From: Magnetococcales bacterium
GTDB lineage: Bacteria; Pseudomonadota; Magnetococcia; Magnetococcales; JADGCH01
Direction of reading: 5' to 3'
Assembly (NCBI GenBank): GCA_015228995.1
Contig: JADGCM010000081.1
Coordinates: forward strand, 1-7,552
Length of the DNA stretch: 7,552 nucleotides
Each line of letters starts with the position of its first letter. Position 1 is the stretch's first letter. The position numbers and the translations under genes were made by a program. The notes beneath the pieces were generated by a model. That model ran no database searches. It was not told the DNA's origin and saw nothing but the letters and a program-made list of their open reading frames with translations. This document shows, one piece after another, positions 1 to 6,479 of this stretch.

Positions 1-1704
1 GGTTCGGCATCAGCGCCATTGAACCTGAAAGTGATTGAGATTCAACCGACGGATCCGCCACCGGCGCCGACTCTGCTGGCAACTGATGATACCGGTATTG
101 CGGCGATGCCGGAGACCCTGAGCGATGGGATTACTAGCAAAAATAAGGCGTTGACCATCACCGGTACCGGGGCGATTGCTAACACCAAAGTGACTCTGTT
201 TGAGGAGGGGGTCACCAAGGCGGTCGGTACCACCACTGCTACCGCTGCCGGGGCTTGGAGTGTCAAAATCGCCAGCTTGGGCAATGGGGAGCATAGCTTC
301 ATGGCAACCCAGGTGGGTGATGGCGGCGTCAGCGCCAAGTCAGAAGGGCTACTGGTGACGGTAGATGCCAGCGTGCCATCCGCTCCGGCTGGCATGCAGG
401 TCAATGGGCTGATCGGTACTAGCCAGACGTTATTGACCGGTGTGGGAGTGGAAATCACCGGCACGGGCAGCACTGGGGCAATGATAACCCTGTTTAACGA
501 CATCAACAAAAACAGCAAGATGGACACGGGCGAGCTGTTAGCCACCGCCGAGGTTGCTGCGGATAAAACCTGGTCTGCCAGTGTCAACCTGTCTGGTGGT
601 ACTAATACCGTGCGGGCCTTCCAGACCAGTTTGGCCGGTATGGTCAGTAAAGTAGCGGCGACGGCGTTGACGGTTACCGTCACCACCCCGGGTGGTTTTG
701 ATCTGGCCACCGATGACGATACCGGTGTTTCTAAGAGTGACAACATCACTGCCAAGGGTGAGAACTTGACCTTGTCGGGTACCGCCAGCAGCGGTGCGAC
801 TCGGGTCAATATATTTATCGACGATAAGGAATTTGCCACCGCTTCGGTATCGAAGGGGCTGTGGAAGACCGATCTCTCTTTGACCTCCGGTGACTATAGC
901 ATCACTGCCACTCAGACCACTAAGGATGGCGATAGCGGACCCTCAGCGCCATTCCTATTGGTGGTGGATCAAGAAGGGCCAGAAGCGGCACCGACCGAGT
1001 TGGCGATTGCTGGTGCGACTAGGCTGGAAGACGATAGCTTCATCACCAACAAGACGGCTGGGTTGGTGATCTCGGGGGCTGGTAGTGAGCTAGGGACGGG
1101 CATTATTCTGCTGGAAAACAACAAGAGCATCGGTACCGGTGTTGCGGATGCTACGGGTGGTTGGTCCATTACCCTGACTAAAATCAGCAATGGTCGGCAT
1201 GAGTTGCGGGCCCAACAGACCGATGTGGCGGGTAATACCGGCCCAGTCTCAGATGCAGCGTTGGTGGTTACAGTGGATGGCACTGCCCCGGCGGCCCCGG
1301 CTAAACTGGGCTATAGCCCATCGACTAAAATGGTGAGTGGTAGAGGTGAGGCCGGGGCCAGTCTCATCCTCTTCAACGATACCAATAGTAACAACCGCGT
1401 GGATGCGGGCGAGCCGATCGGCGCTACCCTGACAGTCGATGAGACTGGCAGCTGGGCCAGTGTTGCCGTCACCGATACCTTGCCAGCAGGGAGATATCCT
1501 GCTATCAAAGCCATTCAGACCGATTTAGCGGGTAATGTTAGCAAAGCCTCCGGTGCCTTGGTCGTCACCGTTGCGGCAGCGAGCCTGTCGCGGGCGTTGC
1601 AGAGTTATAGCAGCCCGATCCATGGCAGTGTTGACATGACCTTTGGCCCGATGGGCAGTGGTGGTATCATGCGGGATGATCGGATGATACTGTTGACGGG
1701 TTAA
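1..1704 (+). CDS. Tandem bacterial Ig-like domain protein, 3' part (5' end outside window)
   Basis: The reading frame is open to the left edge, so the TTG at 19 is not a convincing start and the gene most likely begins upstream. The visible 567 residues contain about five Ig-like repeats of roughly 95-107 residues each: about 19-124, 125-231, 232-325, 326-429 and 430-526. Each follows the same pattern: a TGTG or SGTA-type strand, GA.V.LF, a G.W turn, then A.QTD.AGN and a closing L.VTVD. This is typical of bacterial Big-type domains in long adhesins and secreted surface proteins. Domains 2 and 5 carry a DxNxNxxxDxGE loop (nt 499-534 and 1378-1413) that resembles a calcium-binding loop. The 41-residue tail, ending ...MILLTG, shows no RTX nonapeptides, sortase motif or membrane anchor. 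A cell-surface or adhesive role is inferred. The Ig-like repeat assignment is firm; the exact family and secretion route are unknown. Confidence 0.85.
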   Translation, partial: GSASAPLNLKVIEIQPTDPPPAPTLLATDDTGIAAMPETLSDGITSKNKALTITGTGAIANTKVTLFEEGVTKAVGTTTATAAGAWSVKIASLGNGEHSFMATQVGDGGVSAKSEGLLVTVDASVPSAPAGMQVNGLIGTSQTLLTGVGVEITGTGSTGAMITLFNDINKNSKMDTGELLATAEVAADKTWSASVNLSGGTNTVRAFQTSLAGMVSKVAATALTVTVTTPGGFDLATDDDTGVSKSDNITAKGENLTLSGTASSGATRVNIFIDDKEFATASVSKGLWKTDLSLTSGDYSITATQTTKDGDSGPSAPFLLVVDQEGPEAAPTELAIAGATRLEDDSFITNKTAGLVISGAGSELGTGIILLENNKSIGTGVADATGGWSITLTKISNGRHELRAQQTDVAGNTGPVSDAALVVTVDGTAPAAPAKLGYSPSTKMVSGRGEAGASLILFNDTNSNNRVDAGEPIGATLTVDETGSWASVAVTDTLPAGRYPAIKAIQTDLAGNVSKASGALVVTVAAASLSRALQSYSSPIHGSVDMTFGPMGSGGIMRDDRMILLTG

Positions 1705-1933
1705 TCCCATCACCCGACCTCTCCCGCAAGGCTACCCTTATGCACACATCTTCCGGGAGTGAAATAAGCACCCGCATGAACCTCACCCCCAGCCCCTCTC
1801 CATAAATGGAGAGGGGAGTAAAAATGGTATCATGTCTCCCCCTCGCCATTCATGGAGAGGGGGACATAAGGGGGTGAGGTCTGCATGGAGAGCTCACCAG
1901 CACTTGTGTGCAGGAAAGATTGAAGACAAAAAT
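1705..1933. other. Intergenic region between Ig-like gene and the five-gene string
   Basis: This is 229 bp without a credible gene. Its centre is the palindromic element at 1780-1880. The left part has only a weak 6-bp inverted repeat (ctcccg 1721-1726 with cgggag 1754-1759), and no T-tract follows it to make an intrinsic terminator. The right part (1881-1933) must contain the translation signal, and possibly the promoter, of the adenylation gene. I could not identify a -35/-10 pair with confidence. Confidence 0.7.
1780..1880. repeat. Palindromic repeat element: two hairpins inside a closing stem
   Basis: An 11-bp perfect inverted repeat (acctcaccccc 1780-1790 with gggggtgaggt 1870-1880) encloses two hairpins. 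Hairpin 1 is 1793-1816, an 11-bp perfect stem (cccctctccat with atggagagggg) and almost no loop. Hairpin 2 is 1832-1867, a stem with one mismatch (g1845/a1856) and a 2-nt bulge (1836-1837). The cores 1793-1816 and 1839-1862 match at 21 of 24 positions, so one looks like a duplicate of the other. The C-rich, 'cctcaccccc' style resembles small dispersed palindromic repeats common in several bacterial genomes. No transposase or poly-T is present. It could be a MITE/REP-like unit or affect mRNA stability; only the structure is directly seen. Confidence 0.8.
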
Positions 1934-3385
1934 ATGACGGATATTATCGACTATTTTTTACAGCAGTGTCGTCAACAACCGGAACACCCAGCGGTCATTG
2001 AGGGCGGTCGTGTCCACAGTTATGCCGACTTACAGCAACGGGTCATGGGCTGGGCCGCTGCATTGGCGGCATTTGGCATTGCCCATCCACGGGTATTAAT
2101 CCATCTACCGGCAGGGGCTGACGCTTATGCCGCTATGTTGGCCACAGCGGCGGCGGGGGGTTATTACGCCCCCACTAACGTCACCGCCCCCCAAGCCCGG
2201 CAACAGCTGGTAGCCGCCCAATTTGACCCAGAAATTATCATCACCACAGCGGCATTGCGTCAGGAATTGACGTCCCCCCTGCCCTCACTCGTGGGCTGGA
2301 TTGACTGTGCGGCGCCCCTGCCCACGCCGTTATCAGCACCGCGCCCCGCCGATGATCTCATTTATGTCCTATTTACCTCTGGCTCAACCGGCATTCCTAA
2401 AGGGGTGATGATCCCACGTGAGGGGCTGAATCATTACGTCGCTTGGGCATTATCGGCCATGGCGGTGACCCCCTCTGATCGCTGGTCGCAACATCCTAAC
2501 ATCGCCTTCGATTTAAGCGTGCTCGATATTTATGGCGCTCTATGCGGTGGCGCTACTCTGTTGCCATTGACCAGCCGACAGGATCGACTGCTGCCCGCCA
2601 TGGCCATCCGTCGCCATGGTTTGACCATTTGGAATTCGGTCCCCAGTGTGGTCGACCTGATGTTGCAATCGCAACAACTAACCAGCGATCATTTGTCCTC
2701 GTTGCGGTTGGCCACCTTCTGCGGCGAGCCTCTTTTGCCGCACCACGTCGAAGCCCTCTTTACGGCTCGACCGGAGCTGCAAATACACAACACTTACGGC
2801 CCCACCGAAGCCACCGTTTCTTGCACCCTGTTACCGCTCCAGCGCGACAACTACCAACAGTTCGCCCGCAGCACCTTGGCCATTGGCGACGCCATTGCCG
2901 GCATGGCCACCCATCTGACAGCAGAGGGGGAGTTGGTAATCACCGGCCCGCAACTGGCCCGTGGCTACTGGCGCAACCCAGGCGAAACGGCCCGCGTCTT
3001 TCGCACTTTGTCTGTTGATGGAGTGGCACAACCAGCCTATTTTACTGGCGATTGCTGCACCCAGATCGATGGCCAAATCTACTTTCGCCACCGTCTTGAC
3101 CATCAAGTCAAAATCCATGGCCACCGTCTGGAATTGGATGAGGTCAACCATGCCCTCCGCCGCTGCGGTTTCGCAGCCGCCTGTAGCACCCTGGTGGCGG
3201 GGGACTTGCACGCCTTTATCGAAACAGCTGCGCCGCTGGACAGCGATGCCCTACGCCAACAACTGCAAGGAATCCTACCCGACTATGCCATCCCTAAATG
3301 GTTCCATGCCAGAACCCAACTGCCCCGTAATAGTAACGACAAGATAGATATGCCGGCCTTAGTAACATCCCTTAAAGACGGGTAA
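1934..3385 (+). CDS. DltA-like stand-alone amino-acid adenylation enzyme (AMP-binding)
   Basis: A 483-residue ANL-family enzyme predicted to activate an amino acid with ATP as the aminoacyl-adenylate and pass it to a carrier-protein thiol. Visible core motifs: A3 FTSGSTGIPKG (147-157), A4 FDLSVLDIYG (192-201), A5 NTYGPTEAT (286-294), A7 YFTGD (369-373), A8 RLDHQVKIHGHRLEL (387-401) and A10 LPRNSNDKID (463-472), with the catalytic lysine at K470. D193 is the usual amino-group-binding aspartate. The stretch TFCGE with C263, the FDLSV motif and the length (about 500 residues in DltA) point to D-alanine ligase DltA more than to an NRPS module. There is no condensation, carrier or thioesterase domain, and no carrier-protein gene in the window. 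The start at 1934 (MTDIIDYF) is preferred over 1832, because the longer form would translate the palindromic repeat and adds a low-complexity leader. The RBS is weak (gaaga 1922-1926). The substrate is not certain. Confidence 0.88.
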   Translation: MTDIIDYFLQQCRQQPEHPAVIEGGRVHSYADLQQRVMGWAAALAAFGIAHPRVLIHLPAGADAYAAMLATAAAGGYYAPTNVTAPQARQQLVAAQFDPEIIITTAALRQELTSPLPSLVGWIDCAAPLPTPLSAPRPADDLIYVLFTSGSTGIPKGVMIPREGLNHYVAWALSAMAVTPSDRWSQHPNIAFDLSVLDIYGALCGGATLLPLTSRQDRLLPAMAIRRHGLTIWNSVPSVVDLMLQSQQLTSDHLSSLRLATFCGEPLLPHHVEALFTARPELQIHNTYGPTEATVSCTLLPLQRDNYQQFARSTLAIGDAIAGMATHLTAEGELVITGPQLARGYWRNPGETARVFRTLSVDGVAQPAYFTGDCCTQIDGQIYFRHRLDHQVKIHGHRLELDEVNHALRRCGFAAACSTLVAGDLHAFIETAAPLDSDALRQQLQGILPDYAIPKWFHARTQLPRNSNDKIDMPALVTSLKDG

Positions 3386-3390
3386 ACCCA

Positions 3391-4716
3391 ATGATTGAGT
3401 CTCTTCATCTAAAAAACGTCGGTCCAGCGCCCGAGATGAAGATGGAGCTTGCATCAAGGCTTAATATCATCACGGGAGACAACGGACTCGGTAAAAGTTT
3501 CCTCCTTGATATGGCGTGGTGGGCGCTAACGCGGAAATGGCCCCAGGATCTGAACGAAAACCTGACGTCGGGCTACTCGGCGCGTCCCACGAATGCCAGC
3601 CAAAAAGCCACCATCAAGTTCGGTGTCGAAAGCAAGGGAGGACACCTCGAATACGAAAGTTCCTACGTAGCCGATGAACAGTCATGGCTCGGCAAAGCAG
3701 GTCGTCCTTGGAATCCAGGGCTGGTTATTTATGCGCTGGCAGATGGCAGCTTCGCCGTCTGGGACCCTGCCCGAAACTATTGGAAAAAAAAGGGTAATAT
3801 CGACATTCAAGACCGCCTCCCGGCGTATATTTTCAGCCCAAAGGAAGTTTGGGACGGACTGCGGGTCATTGTTGACGACAAGCCGACACAAGTAAGCAAT
3901 GGACTCGTCGCCGACTGGGCATCTTGGATCCGCGAACGCGGCGATGATGCAAGGCGTATGGCTTCGGTGCTCGCCTTGCTCACACCAGCGTTTGGTGAGG
4001 ACAACCTAAAGCCCGGCGACAGTTTCGCGAGGTTATCCATCAACGATGCGCGAGACATCCCCACTGTTCGCATGGGCTATGGCCAAGAGGTTCCTATCCT
4101 GTATGCTTCTCTCGGAGTCCGCCGCATCACCGCACTGGCATACATGCTCTCCTGGGCGTGGCGCGAACACCTCATTGCGTCAAAGCAGCTGGGACAGCCC
4201 CCCTCGTCACGCGTGGTGATGTTGTTCGACGAGATAGAAGCACATTTACATCCACGCTGGCAGCGCGCCGTTGTCCCTGCGCTCCTCAAGGTCGTGCAAA
4301 CGCTGACCGACGATGCTAACGCATCTGTTCAGCTCATTGCGGCAACACACTCGCCGCTCGTACTCGCATCGGTCGAGCCCTTGTTTGATACTGAGCTGGA
4401 TGCTTGGTTTGATCTCGACCTTGAAGGTCAGAAAGTTGAACTCCGCAAACGTCCATTTGTTCGACTCGGTGAGGTCGGCAACTGGCTGACGAGCGAGGCG
4501 TTCGATCTCGCTGAACCACGTTCGCTCGAAGGTGAGCGAGCGGTACGCGCAGCTCATGGCGTACTCAGTGCGAACCACCCGTCCCCAGAGCAGATCAACG
4601 CCGCCGACAAGCAATTGCGCGAAGCAGGTCTTCCCGATATCGACCCCTTCTGGGTTCGCTGGGGTTACTTCGTCCAACAGAGCAAGAAAGCTATCGCGCT
4701 GGAGAAACAGGAATGA
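3391..4716 (+). CDS. RecF/OLD-like AAA family ATPase, PtuA-like component of a two-gene module
   Basis: A 441-residue ABC/SMC-type ATPase. It opens with the family's typical 'MIESLHLKNVGP' strand, then Walker A GDNGLGKS (29-36), a signature-like segment YASLGVRR (238-245), Walker B VVMLFDE (275-281) with E281 as likely catalytic base, a D-loop-like HLHPRWQR (285-292), and the switch histidine in AATHSPLV (317-324). Residues about 50-230 form the inserted middle region, and 365-441 are a C-terminal part I cannot assign. All ATP-hydrolysis motifs look intact. No Toprim nuclease domain is visible, unlike true OLD proteins, so nuclease activity probably comes from the HNH partner that follows with a 4-bp overlap. 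It begins 5 bp after the adenylation gene with only a poor RBS, which suggests translational coupling or recent insertion. The ATPase call is firm; the PtuA-like role in phage defence is inferred from the pairing. Confidence 0.88.
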   Translation: MIESLHLKNVGPAPEMKMELASRLNIITGDNGLGKSFLLDMAWWALTRKWPQDLNENLTSGYSARPTNASQKATIKFGVESKGGHLEYESSYVADEQSWLGKAGRPWNPGLVIYALADGSFAVWDPARNYWKKKGNIDIQDRLPAYIFSPKEVWDGLRVIVDDKPTQVSNGLVADWASWIRERGDDARRMASVLALLTPAFGEDNLKPGDSFARLSINDARDIPTVRMGYGQEVPILYASLGVRRITALAYMLSWAWREHLIASKQLGQPPSSRVVMLFDEIEAHLHPRWQRAVVPALLKVVQTLTDDANASVQLIAATHSPLVLASVEPLFDTELDAWFDLDLEGQKVELRKRPFVRLGEVGNWLTSEAFDLAEPRSLEGERAVRAAHGVLSANHPSPEQINAADKQLREAGLPDIDPFWVRWGYFVQQSKKAIALEKQE

Positions 4717-5378
4717 TCCCAGTCACACCATCACCGGAACCGGCAACATTCCATGCCAAAGTCAGACAGCCTGGACGCTCGGCCATTGATGAGTTAGTCG
4801 GTCGCCAACCAAAATTGAATCGGCCTGGACCGAAACGAAAAAAAATCGCCAACCAGGAGCGGGAGATCCCCGCTGAGGCGTTTCCGCCGTACTGGCGTGA
4901 AGCACTTCCTGAGATGCTCATCGCGTATGAACATCGCTGTGCCTATTTAGCGATGTATATCCACCATGCAACGGGGAACCCGACCGTTGACCACGTCATT
5001 CCGAAGTCCTATGATTGGCGCCACGTTTATGAGTGGGCGAATTATCGTCTTTGTGCTGCCATCATCAATTCCAAGAAGGGTGCGCTGCTTACGTTTGTCG
5101 ACCCATTCGCGATCGATGTTGGCTGGTTCACGCTCAACCTGAATACCTTTTGCGTCGAGCGGGGCTCAGCAGCCCCGCGGGCTGAGTGGTCGCGTATTGA
5201 AGCCACGATTCCCTTACTCAATCAGCGGCTATGCATCAAGGAACGTGAGGAGTACGCCAACCGCTATCGGCTTGGACCGTACGCTGGCGGTATCGATCTC
5301 ACGTATCTTGAGATCCGTGCACCCTTCATTGCCTCTGAGCTTCGGCGACAGAAGCAGCTCGTACGAGGAGACGTCTGA
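4713..5378 (+). CDS. HNH endonuclease, PtuB-like partner of the ATPase
   Basis: A 221-residue protein starting at the ATG of the ATGA overlap, with a GGAG at 4701-4704 as ribosome site. The HNH core lies at about 76-123: C76 in the RCAYL segment, VDHVIPKS (92-99) with D93/H94, the VYEWANYRL segment (105-113) with N110, and INSKKG (118-123) with N119. This order matches the HNH nuclease fold, cutting DNA (or RNA) with a divalent metal. The usual CxxC pairs are reduced: C76 is followed by L79 and C114 by I117, so a full four-cysteine zinc site is absent. Upstream, 30-50 is a basic, proline-rich stretch; downstream, 'DPF...GWF' (130-139) resembles a conserved extension seen in some HNH families. 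Paired with the ATPase, it fits a Septu-type effector. The HNH fold is likely; the defence role is inferred. Confidence 0.82.
   Translation: MIPVTPSPEPATFHAKVRQPGRSAIDELVGRQPKLNRPGPKRKKIANQEREIPAEAFPPYWREALPEMLIAYEHRCAYLAMYIHHATGNPTVDHVIPKSYDWRHVYEWANYRLCAAIINSKKGALLTFVDPFAIDVGWFTLNLNTFCVERGSAAPRAEWSRIEATIPLLNQRLCIKEREEYANRYRLGPYAGGIDLTYLEIRAPFIASELRRQKQLVRGDV
5365..5370 (+). promoter_or_regulatory. Ribosome binding site of the DHH phosphoesterase gene
   Basis: The purine run gaggag lies 11 nt before the ATG at 5382 and inside the last codons of the HNH gene. It supports that start and means the phosphoesterase can be translated from the same message as the ATPase/HNH pair. Confidence 0.6.
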
Positions 5379-5381
5379 CTC

Positions 5382-6479
5382 ATGGCACACGAAATCAAAG
5401 ACAAACTGGTCAGTGGACTGGCCGAGTTGTTACGGGAACGTGAGGGCGAACGGCATGCCATCGTCTTACAGGATTTTCCCGACCCAGACGCCATTTCCTG
5501 CGCGATGGCTTACCGTGCCATTGCTGAGCTGTTTGGCATTGAAAGTGACATCCTCTATGGTGGGCGGATTAGCCATCAGGAAAATATTGCCTTAATCCAT
5601 CTATTAGGAATTGATTTATTATGGTGGGATCATGACAAACCGATCCCACGCGGGCGTTATCATTCCGCCGTTTTTGTCGATAATCAGGGCACCACCTCCA
5701 CCCTAACCGAACTGCTAGAAATCGCTGAAGTGCCCGTTTTAGCAGTCATTGATCATCACGCCGATCAGGAGCGTTTAGAACCATTATTTATAGATATACG
5801 CCCGACGGTGGGCTCTTGTGCCGCCATTTTGACTCACTACCTGTCGGAGGGGATATTGTCGCTAAAAATGGCCAAGCCAGAACACCGCAAGTTAGCAACG
5901 GCATTGATGCATGGCATCGTCTCCGATACCGGTTCGATGATTCATGCGACAGCACTCGATTTTGCATCGGCAGCTTACCTGCAACCATTTGTCTACCCGG
6001 ATATATTGATTGAAATTATGCACCAGCAGCGCAGTCATAAAGTAATGGAGGTGATCCGTGTTGCGTTAGCTAACCGAGTTATTCGCGAAAATTTCTGCTT
6101 TTCCGGTGTTGGCTACCTGCGCTCCGATGAACGCGATGCTATTCCACAAGCAGCTGATTTCTTGCTTACTGAGGAAACTGTACATACAGTTGTTGTTTAT
6201 GGCATCGTCATCAATGCCGATGGCGATGAGGTGATTCACGGTTCATTGCGTACCACCAAAAACACACTATCACCCGATGTATTTCTGAAAGAGGCGTTGG
6301 GACGCTCTGAGGAAGGGGGCTATTATGGTGGCGGCAAAACCATGGCCGGTGGTTTTGAAATTAAGCTCGGTTTTTTATCCGGCCACGACGACGCTGATTT
6401 GGCCCACATCAAGTGGGAGACTTTTGATCGAAAAATCCGCAAGAAATTTTTCTCCAAAATCGGTATTGAGGAAAGCTGA
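5382..6479 (+). CDS. DHH-family phosphoesterase (NrnA/RecJ-like, DHHA1 C-terminal domain)
   Basis: A 365-residue DHH/DHHA1 phosphohydrolase, the family of oligoribonuclease/pAp-phosphatase NrnA, cyclic-dinucleotide phosphodiesterases and RecJ. Motifs visible in order: PDPDAIS (33-39; D34 and D36), VDNQGTT (99-105; D100), the name-giving DHH at 124-126 in VIDHHADQE, and GIVSDTGSM (178-186; D182). The C-terminal DHHA1 substrate loop is YYGGGKTMAGG (314-324). The aspartates and histidines that hold two Mn ions in the core are present. Two positions differ from the common pattern: the histidine preceding PD.DA is Q30, and the usual GGGH is GGGK (K319). There is no PAS, GGDEF or membrane segment, so it is cytosolic and not GdpP-like. 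It starts 3 bp after the HNH stop and its stop overlaps the lipA start. Likely substrates are short oligonucleotides, pAp or cyclic nucleotides; which one cannot be read from sequence. Confidence 0.87.
   Translation: MAHEIKDKLVSGLAELLREREGERHAIVLQDFPDPDAISCAMAYRAIAELFGIESDILYGGRISHQENIALIHLLGIDLLWWDHDKPIPRGRYHSAVFVDNQGTTSTLTELLEIAEVPVLAVIDHHADQERLEPLFIDIRPTVGSCAAILTHYLSEGILSLKMAKPEHRKLATALMHGIVSDTGSMIHATALDFASAAYLQPFVYPDILIEIMHQQRSHKVMEVIRVALANRVIRENFCFSGVGYLRSDERDAIPQAADFLLTEETVHTVVVYGIVINADGDEVIHGSLRTTKNTLSPDVFLKEALGRSEEGGYYGGGKTMAGGFEIKLGFLSGHDDADLAHIKWETFDRKIRKKFFSKIGIEES
6468..6475 (+). promoter_or_regulatory. Ribosome binding site of lipA
   Basis: The purine run gaggaaag sits inside the last codons of the phosphoesterase gene. 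The gagga core is 6 nt from the ATG at 6479 and 12 nt from the ATG at 6485, which favours the first start. It points to coupled translation of lipA with the upstream gene. Confidence 0.5.

Noticed and set aside
42..839. 265-codon minus-strand open frame opposite the Ig-like gene
   Set aside because: It is the complement of a repeat-rich, GC-biased coding region. Its translation is low-complexity (valine, proline, serine) and has no recognisable motif.
1631..1669. Promoter with ttgaca at 1631-1636 and tatcat at 1664-1669
   Set aside because: The spacing is 27 bp rather than about 17, and the site is inside the Ig-like coding region.
1793..1867. Rho-independent terminator for the Ig-like gene
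   Set aside because: The hairpins are strong, but no T-rich run follows them on either strand, so only a repeat element is claimed.
1832..1933. Longer start for the adenylation gene
   Set aside because: The extra 34 residues would be translated from the palindromic repeat, and enzymes of this family start close to MTDIIDYF.
2542..3018. 158-codon plus-strand frame inside the adenylation gene
   Set aside because: It is a shadow frame. The adenylation motifs are all in the other frame.
4246..4677. 143-codon minus-strand frame opposite the ATPase gene
   Set aside because: The ATPase motifs are on the plus strand, and this translation shows no domain-like pattern.
5161..5176. Small hairpin (ggggct with agcccc) in the HNH gene
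   Set aside because: It lies inside coding sequence, has no following T-tract and is short enough to arise by chance.
5369..5376. 8-bp palindrome agacgtct before the phosphoesterase start
   Set aside because: It is too short, and there is no second copy to suggest an operator or attachment site.
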